The translations under genes were made by a program, and so were the position numbers. A stretch of 64,000 bases of DNA, from NCBI RefSeq assembly GCF_017939745.1, contig NZ_JAGKQQ010000001.1, forward strand, positions 5,518,001-5,582,000. The letters run 5' to 3'. Shown one piece after another: positions 8,648 through 16,635 of the stretch. The notes beneath the pieces were generated by a model. That model searched no databases, had not been told where the DNA came from, and was given only the letters and a program-made list of their open reading frames with translations. Every line of letters begins with the position of its first letter. Within the stretch, counting starts at the first letter, position 1. Origin of the DNA: Gemmata palustris. Lineage in GTDB: Bacteria > Planctomycetota > Planctomycetia > Gemmatales > Gemmataceae.

Positions 8648-10035
8648 ATCACTTCCGTGATCGCGTGCCCGTCTTTGCCGGGGTAGATCGGGCGGCCCGC
8701 GGGGGTGTAAATCGGCTTCGTCAGGTCGATGCCGAGTTTCTCGTAGATCGTCACCGCGTAATCTTCGAGAGTGTAGGCCTTCGAGCTGGTGATGTAGCCG
8801 CCTTCCTTGTCGGTTTCGCCGACCACCTGACCGCCCGGCACCCCGGCGCCCGCGAACGCGATGCTAAAGGCGTGCGTCCAGTGGTCGCGGCCCTTGCGGT
8901 CGTTGATGCGCGGCGTGCGGCCGAACTCCGTCACGAAGCACACGAGCGTTTCTTCGAGCAGCCCGCGCTGGTGCATGTCGGCGAGCAGCGCGGAAAACGC
9001 GCGGTCCGTGCTGCCCATCATCGGCCACGTCTGAATGCCCCACCGCCCCGCGCCGGCCCCGCCGCCTTTAATGGCGGTGTCCTTCGGCGAATAGATGTGG
9101 TCGTGGTGGTCCCAGTTCATGTTGCCACCGCCGGGGTACTCGCGCGCGGGCGGTTCGCGGCAATCGATCGTCACGAACCGCACCCCGGATTCGATCAGCT
9201 TGCGGCCGAGCAAGTAGCACTGCCCGCGGTGCCCCAGCCCGTATTCTTCGCGCACTTTCAGCGGTTCGGCCCGCAAGTCGAACGCCTTCCGCGTCGCGGG
9301 GTTGGTGAGCATGTCTTCGGCCTGGTCGCGCATGCTCGTGAGCGTCTTCGCGTCTTTGGCTTGGTCCGCTCCCGGAATGCCGACATCGAGGTTACTGAGC
9401 AGATCGGTGCGGTCCTTGAAGCGATCGGGAGCGATGCCGGCGAGTGCGAGGTTGGGGACCGTCCATTTAGGATCGTGCGGCTTTCCGCCGGTCTTGAAGA
9501 CGCGGTGCTGCGGGGGGAGAAAGCCAATTTTTGTGTTGTACTCCTGCTCGCTCGTCCCCGGAACCATGATGTACGAGGGAAGGTTCCGCGCCGCGCTCCC
9601 CATCCGGTACGACACCACCGAGCCGATGTCCGGCATCACCTCCGCGCCGTCGGGCGATTCGCCACTGAAGATGTACTGCGAGCCTTTGGGGTGGCTGTTG
9701 CCGATACCCGGTTTCGGCTGCGTCATGCACCGGACGACGGTGAGCTTGTCCGCGTGTACCGCGGTGCGCGCGAGCAGTTCGGTGAATTGCATTCCGCGCG
9801 CGGCCGTATTAATGGTTTTGAACGGCGTGCGGTGCTCGGCGGGCGCATCCGGCTTCGGGTCGAACGTGTCCATGTGCGACACACCGCCCTGCTCGAACAC
9901 CACGAGCACGGACTTCGCCCGGGCCTTCTTGCCGGCGGCGAAGGCGGGTTGCCAGTGAGGTAGCGCGAGCAGCCCGCACGCGCCCAAACCGAGGAAACTG
10001 CGGCGCGTGGTGACCAGTGAGCCGGATCGGAACAT
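8644..10035 (-). CDS. DUF1501 protein with twin-arginine signal
   Basis: A 463-residue DUF1501 protein; the family is related to the alkaline phosphatase/sulfatase fold and has no settled activity. The start at 10035 places the Tat motif TTRRSFLGLG at residues 9-18, followed by a hydrophobic core and an AFA cleavage site, so it is exported folded. Family landmarks are VVFEQGGVSHMDTFDPKPDA near residue 50, NWDHHDHIY in the middle and CFVTEFGRTPRIND towards the end. It is the first gene of the five-gene operon. A divergent spacer (10036-10265) with a perfect dyad separates it from the beta-CASP nuclease gene. Family call secure; substrate unknown. Confidence 0.93.
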   Translation of the reverse strand: MFRSGSLVTTRRSFLGLGACGLLALPHWQPAFAAGKKARAKSVLVVFEQGGVSHMDTFDPKPDAPAEHRTPFKTINTAARGMQFTELLARTAVHADKLTVVRCMTQPKPGIGNSHPKGSQYIFSGESPDGAEVMPDIGSVVSYRMGSAARNLPSYIMVPGTSEQEYNTKIGFLPPQHRVFKTGGKPHDPKWTVPNLALAGIAPDRFKDRTDLLSNLDVGIPGADQAKDAKTLTSMRDQAEDMLTNPATRKAFDLRAEPLKVREEYGLGHRGQCYLLGRKLIESGVRFVTIDCREPPAREYPGGGNMNWDHHDHIYSPKDTAIKGGGAGAGRWGIQTWPMMGSTDRAFSALLADMHQRGLLEETLVCFVTEFGRTPRINDRKGRDHWTHAFSIAFAGAGVPGGQVVGETDKEGGYITSSKAYTLEDYAVTIYEKLGIDLTKPIYTPAGRPIYPGKDGHAITEVM

Positions 10036-10175
10036 TGCGGGCTCTCGTGAAACGATCGGTGGGCGGGAGAAGCGGTATTGTGGCGCGGTAGGCGAGGGAG
10101 GATAACGATATTGTGCCATCACGCGCGCCCGGACGGAACCAGAAAACTGCGCCGGATGGTTCAAATGCACGGCCC

Positions 10176-10193
10176 CGGACCGAACTCGGTCCG
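10176..10193. promoter_or_regulatory. Dyad-symmetric candidate operator between divergent genes
   Basis: CGGACCGA-AC-TCGGTCCG is an 8+2+8 perfect dyad inside the 230-bp spacer between the DUF1501 operon (leftward from 10035) and the nuclease gene (rightward from 10266). Its size fits a homodimeric repressor site. There is no T-run on either side, so it is not a typical terminator. The regulator is unknown. Confidence 0.35.
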
Positions 10194-10265
10194 ATTGCCT
10201 CGAACGCACACAGCGACGATACACGGGCTCGGTCTTCGCCTGCCCGTTCTAACTCGAAAGATCTT

Positions 10266-11684
10266 ATGGCCAAAGACCCACAGCCCCCGGCCGAACCAAC
10301 GGTTACGTTCTGGGGGGCCGCGCGAACCGTGACCGGTTCGATGCACCAGCTCACGACCGCGGGCAAAACGATCTTACTCGACTGCGGGCTGTTCCAGGGC
10401 AAGCGCTCCGAGAGTCACCTCCGCAACCGCGACTTCCCGTTCCGCACGCGCGACATCGACGCGGTCGTTCTCAGTCACGCGCACGTGGACCATTGCGGCA
10501 ATTTGCCGAACCTCGTGCGCAGAGGGTTCGCGGGGCCGATCTACTGCACCCCGGCCACCCGCGCGCTCGCCGCGGTTATGCTCGGCGACGCCGCCAAGAT
10601 CCAGGAAGAGGACGCGAACTACCTGAACCAAAAGCGCGCGCGGCACGAACCGAAGGTCACCCCGTTGTTCGACGCCCGCGACGTGTTCCGCACACTGACC
10701 AAAATGCAGGCGGTGCGGTACGGTGAGCCGTTCACCCTGAGCAAGGGAATCGAAGTCACGTTCGCGGACGCCGGGCACTTGCTCGGCTCGGCAACGGTTC
10801 ACCTGCGACTCGACGGACCGTCCGGGGTGCGGCGCCTCACGTTCACCGGCGACGTGGGGCGACCGGGGCTGCCCATTTTGCGCGACCCGGAACCGATCCC
10901 GGCGTGTGATCTGCTCATCAGCGAGAGCACCTACGGCGGGCACACGCACGAGCCGGTGGACGAAACGGCCGACAAGCTGGGCGAAGTGGTGCGCCGAACC
11001 ATCGCGCGCGGGGGCCGCGTCGTCATTCCGGCGTTCGCGGTCGGGCGCACGCAGACGGTGGTGTACTTCCTGCACCAGCTCATTTCGAGCGGCAAACTCC
11101 CGCCCATTCCCGTGTTCGTAGACAGTCCGATGGCGAACCGGGCGACCGAAGTGTTTCGCGCACACACGGAGTGCTTCGACGAAGAAACGCTCGCGCTCCT
11201 CGCGACCGAACCGGACCTGTTCGGCGAAAAGCACGTCCGGTACGTCGAGACGGTGAACGAGAGCGTGAAACTGAACCGGCGCGAGGGTCCGTGTGTGGTG
11301 ATCTCGGCGAGCGGAATGTGCGAAGCGGGGCGCATCCTGCACCATTTGAAGCACGGCCTCAGCGACCCGCGCAACACGATCCTCATCGCCGGCTTCCAGG
11401 CCGCGGACACCCTCGGTCGGCGCCTGGTCGAGAAGCGCCCGGAAGTCCGCGTGCTGGGCCGACCGTGCCCGGTGAAGGCCGAGGTGGTCGTGCTGAACGG
11501 GCTCTCCAGTCACGCCGACCACAGCGACATGCTGCGGATGCTCGGCCCTCTGGCCGGTTCCACCGCGCGCGTGCGCCTCGTTCACGGCGAACCCGAACGG
11601 GCCGCGAAACTGGCGGAAGGGCTTACGGGCATCGGGTTCGCCGACGTGGGCATTCCCGATCGGGGTGAGACGGTGTTGGTGTAG
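10266..11684 (+). CDS. Beta-CASP metallo-beta-lactamase ribonuclease
   Basis: A 472-residue member of the metallo-beta-lactamase/beta-CASP family that processes RNA (CPSF73/Ysh1-like). The zinc motif SHAHVDH lies at about residues 70-76. Later ligands include the AGHLLGSA His and the Asp in FTGDVGRPG. The beta-CASP insert carries VVIPAFAVGRTQTVVYFLHQ and ISASGMCEAGRI. The C-terminal RMMBL segment has the conserved SSHADHSDML. ATG 10266 removes an unrelated upstream extension that runs through the divergent promoter region. No signal peptide; cytoplasmic. It is convergent with the DUF4139 gene. Endo- versus exonuclease action cannot be decided from the sequence. Confidence 0.92.
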   Translation: MAKDPQPPAEPTVTFWGAARTVTGSMHQLTTAGKTILLDCGLFQGKRSESHLRNRDFPFRTRDIDAVVLSHAHVDHCGNLPNLVRRGFAGPIYCTPATRALAAVMLGDAAKIQEEDANYLNQKRARHEPKVTPLFDARDVFRTLTKMQAVRYGEPFTLSKGIEVTFADAGHLLGSATVHLRLDGPSGVRRLTFTGDVGRPGLPILRDPEPIPACDLLISESTYGGHTHEPVDETADKLGEVVRRTIARGGRVVIPAFAVGRTQTVVYFLHQLISSGKLPPIPVFVDSPMANRATEVFRAHTECFDEETLALLATEPDLFGEKHVRYVETVNESVKLNRREGPCVVISASGMCEAGRILHHLKHGLSDPRNTILIAGFQAADTLGRRLVEKRPEVRVLGRPCPVKAEVVVLNGLSSHADHSDMLRMLGPLAGSTARVRLVHGEPERAAKLAEGLTGIGFADVGIPDRGETVLV

Positions 11685-11770
11685 AGGGCCACAAGCAGAA
11701 GAGATTGGCCACAAAAAGACACAAAGAGCACAAAAGAAGAGGTCCACGTTAGGCCGGTTTCGGCTTCCTT

Positions 11771-11833
11771 GAATGAGCAGTGGCCGCAAGGGAGCGCTGG
11801 CGCCTCCCGCTTCCTTGCGGCCACTGCTCATTC
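11771..11833. repeat. 25-bp inverted repeat between convergent genes
   Basis: Arms 11771-11795 and 11809-11833 (GAATGAGCAGTGGCCGCAAG at the outer part) match with one mismatch around a 13-base loop. It lies midway between the ends of the nuclease gene (11684) and the DUF4139 gene (11896). Ahead of it, 11690-11745 is an A-rich CCACAAAAAGACACAAAGAG tract; a related CCACAAAGATACGAAGG tract occurs near 19749. It could serve as a bidirectional terminator or be a dispersed repeat. Confidence 0.6.
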
Positions 11834-11895
11834 CGTCCGCGGCAGCGATCCCGAAACAAGACGGACTGCGGTGAGCCACGGCCGGTCGTCTCTTT

Positions 11896-13896
11896 TCATT
11901 CAGATACGGGCGCATCGTACTCCAACTTCGCGAGCGCGGCGCTCAACTTCTCGCGAGCATCGTCGCGATCGGCGTGCAGTTTCGCCTCCTCTTCCGCGAT
12001 CTTCGCGAGGCGGTCCTCTTGCTTGTCGAGCGTGGCGACGAAGCGCTCCCGCAGCGCCTTCTCGCTCGCCCGGTCGCCGAGCGCGCCGAGGTTCTCGCGG
12101 ATGCGCTTTTGCTCCGCGTGGATCTTGTTCCGCTCGTCGTTGAGTTGGGCCAATTTCTCCTCAATGCGACCCACCTGTTGCCGCTGAGCGAGCGCCTCTT
12201 TCAGCGCCTTCTCGGTCGCTTTATCGAGGTACTTTGCGGAGACCCACGCCGAGAGCTGCTTGTCGGTGATGTCCGCGAGGCCGAACGACTGAAACAGCGT
12301 CTGCTGTTGCTGGGCGACGAACTTGCTCGCGGTGCTCGGCGGGAGCAGGAACCGGAACCGCCAGTAGTTCTCGGTCGTCTCGTGGGGCTTCGCGGTCTCC
12401 ACCAGTTTCCACCGCGAATCGTCGCGCGGGTGATCGAGGTACACCACCTGTTCCTTGTCGGACGTGCTGTTGAACGTGTACGTCGTCTTCTGCACCTGGG
12501 CGTAGTGCGTCTTGAGGGTGCCGTTGCGGATCGTCACGCGCGTCACGCGGTCGCTGTGCGAGTCGATGTTGTCGAGCACCCGGACCGCCAGTTCCACCGC
12601 GTAGCCGACCAGTCGCTTTTCGGTGGGCTTGAGCGTATCGAGCATCGCTTCCCCGACGTAACTGCCCTGTTCGAGTACCGTGACCGGCCCGCCTTCGAGC
12701 GTGAGCCCGGTTGTGTTCTCGAACTCGACACAGCGGATCGGGTTCTCCGCCCGGGCCGCCTTCTGGTAGAGCAGCACCGAGCGCCCCGCGAACGGCTTCA
12801 GCAGGATCGGCACGAGCGCGGACTGGTTTCGGCGAACGGTGACGGGTTTGTCGATGCTGTACTCGAACAGGTCGCCGACTTGCCGCTCGCGCGTTTGGGC
12901 CTGAACCGAGGATACGGCCGAACTTCTGTTCCCATAGTTTTTCTCAACGACTTCAACGTTCTCCCTCCGACGCATTTTCGCCATGCGGACCGGTGCCGGA
13001 GCAGCGAGGCCGGCCGAGAACGCCGTCAGTTCCCCCGTCATCTCGTAGTCTTCAACGCCCGCTTCCGCCATCGGCGGGAGCACCCCGGTTGTCTCCTTCA
13101 CCTCGACCACCGGTCGGCGAATGTACCGCGGCGTGTAGAGATCGTGCGTGAACGACACCGGAAGGCCCGCCACGAGTGTGAGGCCCACGTCCTGCCAGTC
13201 TTCGTCCGACGTGTTGTCAACGACCGCCCAACCTTGGATGAGGGGAGAAGAACCTACCCCCTCATCCAGCAGTATCCGGTACGTCGCCTTCCACACGGGC
13301 GCTTCGAGCACGTAGCTCACGCGGACCGTGCGCGTCCCCTCGCCCTGCGCGAACAGCGTGAACGTGCGAGCGTCCTTCTTCTTCGACGCGAGTTGCGTCT
13401 TCAGGTAGAAATCGAGGTCGCGCTTGATGCCCTCGTCGAGGATCGTGAGTTCGAGGTCGAAGAGGTCGAACGTGCGGACGTCGCCGGAGTCGGTGAGGAG
13501 CGAGAGCCGGTGCGTTTCTTCGAGACCGTGCTCGGTGCGCGCGTCCGTCTTGTCGATGCCGAGAATTACACCCTGAACCGTTGAGCCGCCGGTCGGCTTC
13601 ACCGATACGCGCGCGCCCTTAATTTGCGGCAGCAGCCCCTTCAGGCTTCCCGAATCCGGGATGGAGAGCGCGATTTCCGCGAGTAGCTGTTCGACCGGCG
13701 TGGTCGAATCGTAACTGACCGCGGACACGAGGCCGCCGTCCAGGTCGAGCACCGTGAGCGACTTGAGGACGTCGCTCACCTCGCGCTGCTTAAACGAAAG
13801 CGAGAGCGACTGATCGCCCTCAATGTGCGTTTCGCGCTCGAAGTACCCGACACCGTGCTTGTACAAAACCACCCGACGGATCGGCAAATCGGACAT
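11896..13896 (-). CDS. DUF4139 domain protein with C-terminal coiled coil
   Basis: A 666-residue protein of the DUF4139 family. It opens with the conserved PIRRVVLYKHGVGYFER, then a beta-rich region (about 20-200) and the DUF4139 core (about 200-500: VRVSYVLEAPVWKATYRILL, DNTSDEDWQDVGLTLVAG). The last 120 residues are charged heptads rich in Glu, Lys and Arg (RIEEKLAQLNDERNKIHAE), predicting a long coiled coil. No signal peptide is seen, although some homologues are exported. The start at 13896 matches the conserved N-terminus; an upstream in-frame start at 13932 would fall in repeat sequence. Function unknown. Confidence 0.85.
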   Translation of the reverse strand: MSDLPIRRVVLYKHGVGYFERETHIEGDQSLSLSFKQREVSDVLKSLTVLDLDGGLVSAVSYDSTTPVEQLLAEIALSIPDSGSLKGLLPQIKGARVSVKPTGGSTVQGVILGIDKTDARTEHGLEETHRLSLLTDSGDVRTFDLFDLELTILDEGIKRDLDFYLKTQLASKKKDARTFTLFAQGEGTRTVRVSYVLEAPVWKATYRILLDEGVGSSPLIQGWAVVDNTSDEDWQDVGLTLVAGLPVSFTHDLYTPRYIRRPVVEVKETTGVLPPMAEAGVEDYEMTGELTAFSAGLAAPAPVRMAKMRRRENVEVVEKNYGNRSSAVSSVQAQTRERQVGDLFEYSIDKPVTVRRNQSALVPILLKPFAGRSVLLYQKAARAENPIRCVEFENTTGLTLEGGPVTVLEQGSYVGEAMLDTLKPTEKRLVGYAVELAVRVLDNIDSHSDRVTRVTIRNGTLKTHYAQVQKTTYTFNSTSDKEQVVYLDHPRDDSRWKLVETAKPHETTENYWRFRFLLPPSTASKFVAQQQQTLFQSFGLADITDKQLSAWVSAKYLDKATEKALKEALAQRQQVGRIEEKLAQLNDERNKIHAEQKRIRENLGALGDRASEKALRERFVATLDKQEDRLAKIAEEEAKLHADRDDAREKLSAALAKLEYDAPVSE

Positions 13897-13910
13897 GTGT
13901 GCTCCTCTGA

Positions 13911-14040
13911 AGTTCCGAGTTCCATGTTCCAAGTTGGGGGAGTGATTGGGGGCAGTGGCTTGGTCTCACGTGGAACTGCTGGAACGTGGAACCCGGAACT
14001 GTTGGAACTCGAACACTATTGGAAGTTGGACCCCGGAACT
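13911..14040. repeat. GGAAC-rich repeat cluster upstream of glnA
   Basis: The spacer between the divergent DUF4139 gene and glnA holds many variants of GTTCCA/TGGAAC and GGAACCCGGAACT in both orientations. The same vocabulary reappears at 16541-16630, two genes downstream. It can fold into several alternative hairpins. It is non-coding and occupies the place where promoters for both genes should lie. Confidence 0.55.
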
Positions 14041-14122
14041 TATAAAGACTGGACGCGCCACTTCCTCTCCGCGTTCGCGCTTTCCCCACCCGAGCGCCCC
14101 GGCCGCACCCGGAATTTACCCG

Positions 14123-15562
14123 ATGTCCACGCACGCACGCACTCCCCGCGAAGTTCTGGCGTTCATTCGTGAGCGCGAAGTCAAGGCCGTCGACTTCCGG
14201 TTCATGGATTTCCCGGGCTTGTGGAAGCACTTCACCGTTCCGGCCGAGGTGCTCGACGAGAACGCCTTCGAGGACGGGATCGGGTTCGACGGGTCCAGCA
14301 TCCGCGGGTGGGTCGCGATCAACGAGTCCGACATGCTGCTCATGCCGCAGCCGGACACGCTGTTCATCGACCCGTTCTGCAAAGACGTCACGCTCGCGAT
14401 GCTGTGCAACATCCAGGACCCGCTCACGAAGGAAGACTACTCCCGCGACCCGCGGAACGTGGCGCGAAAAGCCGTCAATTACATGAAGTCCACCGGCGTC
14501 GCGGACGCGGCGATGTTCGGGCCGTCCCTGGAGTTCTTCGTTTTCGACGACGTGAAATTCGACCAAACGCCGCACTCCGCGTTCTACTACGTCGATTCGG
14601 GCGAGGGGCAGTGGAACACAGGCCGCGACGAGCGCCCGAACCTCGGGTACAAGGTGCCGTACAAACAGGGGTACTTCCCGTGCCCGCCGCAGGACTCCTT
14701 GCACGACCTGCGGAGCGAGATGATGCTCGCGATGATGCAGTGCGGGATGACCGTGGAGAGCCACCACCACGAGAAGGCCGGCGGCGGACAGTGCGCGATC
14801 AACGTGCGGTACGACGACCTCGTGGCGATGGCCGACAACGTGCTGAAGTACAAGTACATCGTGAAGAACGTGGCGCGCCGGCACAATAAGGCCGCGACGT
14901 TCATGCCCAAGCCGCTGTTCGAGGACTACGGGAGCGGGATGCACGTCCACGTTTCGCTGTGGAAGGACAAGGGCGGCGACCGCGTGAACCTGTTCTCGGG
15001 CAGCGACTACTCCGGGCTGTCGGACCTCGCGATGTACGCGCTCGGCGGGCTGCTGAAGCACGCGCCCGCGCTGTGCGCGATCACGAACCCCACCACGAAC
15101 AGCTACAAGCGCCTGGTACCGGGCTACGAGGCGCCCGTGAACCTCGCGTACAGCCAGCGGAACCGCTCGGCCGCCATCCGCATCCCGGTGTACTCGTCGC
15201 GTGCGAAGTCGAAGCGGCTGGAGTTTCGGATTCCCGACGGCGCCGCTAACCCGTACCTCGCGTTCGCGGCGATGCTCATGGCGATGCTCGACGGGATTCG
15301 CAACAAGACCCACCCCGGCGACCCGCTCGACAAGGACATCTACGACATGCCGGCGGAGCAACTCAAGAACGTGCCGAAGACCCCTGGTACGCTCGTGGAG
15401 GCACTCAACGCGCTGGAAAAGGACCACGAGTTCTTGCTGCACGGGAGCGTCTTCACGGAAGACGTGATCGAGACGTGGATCGAGTACAAGCGCAAGGCCG
15501 AGGTCGCCGCGATCCGCGTGCGCCCGCACCCCTACGAGTTCGCGCTGTACTTCGACTCGTAG
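14123..15562 (+). CDS. glnA: Type I glutamine synthetase
   Basis: A 479-residue glutamine synthetase, which condenses glutamate and ammonia using ATP. Signatures in order: the beta-grasp segment FDGSSIRGW (about residue 55), the metal/ATP segment containing ESHHHEKAGGGQC (about 212-224), FMPKPLFEDYGSGMHVH, and the Arg motif NRSAAIRIP. Tyr407 in the DIYDMP context matches the adenylylation Tyr of type I enzymes, so covalent control by GlnE is possible; no glnE or glnB lies in this window. ATG 14123 starts the conserved N-terminus. The upstream region is filled by GGAAC repeats. The next gene on the strand is an amidotransferase homologue. Confidence 0.96.
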   Translation: MSTHARTPREVLAFIREREVKAVDFRFMDFPGLWKHFTVPAEVLDENAFEDGIGFDGSSIRGWVAINESDMLLMPQPDTLFIDPFCKDVTLAMLCNIQDPLTKEDYSRDPRNVARKAVNYMKSTGVADAAMFGPSLEFFVFDDVKFDQTPHSAFYYVDSGEGQWNTGRDERPNLGYKVPYKQGYFPCPPQDSLHDLRSEMMLAMMQCGMTVESHHHEKAGGGQCAINVRYDDLVAMADNVLKYKYIVKNVARRHNKAATFMPKPLFEDYGSGMHVHVSLWKDKGGDRVNLFSGSDYSGLSDLAMYALGGLLKHAPALCAITNPTTNSYKRLVPGYEAPVNLAYSQRNRSAAIRIPVYSSRAKSKRLEFRIPDGAANPYLAFAAMLMAMLDGIRNKTHPGDPLDKDIYDMPAEQLKNVPKTPGTLVEALNALEKDHEFLLHGSVFTEDVIETWIEYKRKAEVAAIRVRPHPYEFALYFDS

Positions 15563-15570
15563 CAGGACCG

Positions 15571-15642
15571 GTCGGAATTCAGCCCTCAGATGACGCGCTG
15601 TACTTTTCCTGCGCGCACAGAATCTCAGGAGCTGAATTCCGA
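15571..15642. repeat. Imperfect 20-bp inverted repeat after glnA
   Basis: Arms 15571-15590 and 15622-15642 share TCGGAATTCAGC and CTCAGAT with one bulge, around a 31-base loop with GC-rich ends. It starts 9 bases after the glnA stop, in the glnA to amidotransferase spacer. It may act as a transcription attenuator, or it may be one more member of the palindromes scattered through this window. Confidence 0.5.
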
Positions 15643-15748
15643 TCTCCACTGAATTGGCCTTGTATCGTACTTTTCCCGCCCGCTACACTGCTCTTTCACC
15701 TCGGGCATGACGCCCCAGGCCACGCCGGTCACGGAGGACTCGCCGCAC

Positions 15749-16534
15749 ATGCCCCCTCGCACCAAAGAGAAAGAACCCGCCGCGCCGCCCGCCCGTCCGC
15801 TGATCGCGGTGAACACCGATTTCATCACGCCGAAGAACGGCATCCCGTTCGCCAAACTCAACGTCGGCTACATCGACGCGATCCTGACCGCCGGGGGCCT
15901 GCCGGTCGTTCTCCCGCCGCTCCGCAAGGACAACCTCGCGGACATTGACGCGCTGCTCGACCAGTGCGCGGGCATCGTGCTGACCGGCGGGGCGGACATG
16001 GACCCGCGCCGCAACGGGCAGCCGCTCACGGCCGTCGTGAACCCGATGCCGGCCCGCCGCGAGGACTCGGACCGCTACCTGCTCGCCAAGATCTTCGAGC
16101 GCAAGATCCCCGTGCTCGGCATCGGCGTCGGGATGCAGCAGTTGAACGTGTTCGCGGGGGGCACCCTGCACATGCACCTGCCCGCGGACAACCCGAAGGC
16201 GCTGCCGCACTTCGACCAGACCGGCGCCCCGCACCGGCACATGGTTCTCATCGAAGAAAACACCCGCCTCGACGACATTTACGGCACGCAAGAACTGCGG
16301 GTGAATAGCGCGCACCACCAAGCCATCAACCAGATGGGCAAGAGGATGCGCGTCGCGGCCAAGGCGCCGGACGGCGTGATCGAGGCGATCGAATCGACCG
16401 ACCCGAACTGGTTCTGCGTCGGCGTGCAGTGGCACCCGGAAGCGGATACCGCCAGCGCGCTGGACGTGCAGATCTTCGAGTGCTTCGTCCTGGCCGCCGT
16501 GCGGAACTCGGACGTGGCTCTCGCGGCCGCGTAG
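15749..16534 (+). CDS. Class I glutamine amidotransferase (C26, PuuD-like) without the catalytic cysteine
   Basis: A 261-residue homologue of gamma-glutamyl hydrolases that cleave gamma-glutamyl-GABA and related amides (peptidase C26, PuuD-like). The fold is intact: LIAVNTDF start, GIVLTGGADMDP, VNSAHHQAI, and VQWHPE with the catalytic His and Glu. The nucleophile position is changed. Active enzymes read GICRG, but this one reads GIGVG (Gly126, codon GGC 16124-16126), so the Cys is absent. ATG 15749 is chosen because GGAGG (15733-15737) lies 11 bases upstream; an in-frame ATG at 15707 lacks a ribosome site. It is probably not an amidase; binding or regulatory use of gamma-glutamyl compounds is an inference from its place beside glnA. 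Confidence 0.85.
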   Translation: MPPRTKEKEPAAPPARPLIAVNTDFITPKNGIPFAKLNVGYIDAILTAGGLPVVLPPLRKDNLADIDALLDQCAGIVLTGGADMDPRRNGQPLTAVVNPMPARREDSDRYLLAKIFERKIPVLGIGVGMQQLNVFAGGTLHMHLPADNPKALPHFDQTGAPHRHMVLIEENTRLDDIYGTQELRVNSAHHQAINQMGKRMRVAAKAPDGVIEAIESTDPNWFCVGVQWHPEADTASALDVQIFECFVLAAVRNSDVALAAA

Positions 16535-16540
16535 CCCCTC

Positions 16541-16630
16541 AGTTCCACGTTCCACGTTCCAAAGCCAGGTTCGAGAACCGGTACGTTCTCCGTCCGTTCA
16601 ACTTGGAACCCGGAACTTGGAACCTGGAAC
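16541..16630. repeat. Second GGAAC-rich repeat cluster
   Basis: Copies of GTTCCACGTTCCA and GGAACCCGGAACTTGGAACC fill the spacer before the AnmK-like gene. They match the vocabulary of 13911-14040 and include complementary copies able to pair (GTTCCA with TGGAAC). It is non-coding. Confidence 0.55.
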
Positions 16631-16635
16631 TGCTC

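Noticed and set aside
8605-9963. Long plus-strand open frame opposite the DUF1501 gene
   Set aside because: High-GC antisense artefact: Arg/Val/Ala-rich sequence without motifs, whereas the other strand encodes a clear DUF1501 protein with a Tat signal.
13820-15649. 609-codon antisense frame over glnA
   Set aside because: Arg/Val/His-rich antisense shadow; the plus strand is an unmistakable glutamine synthetase.
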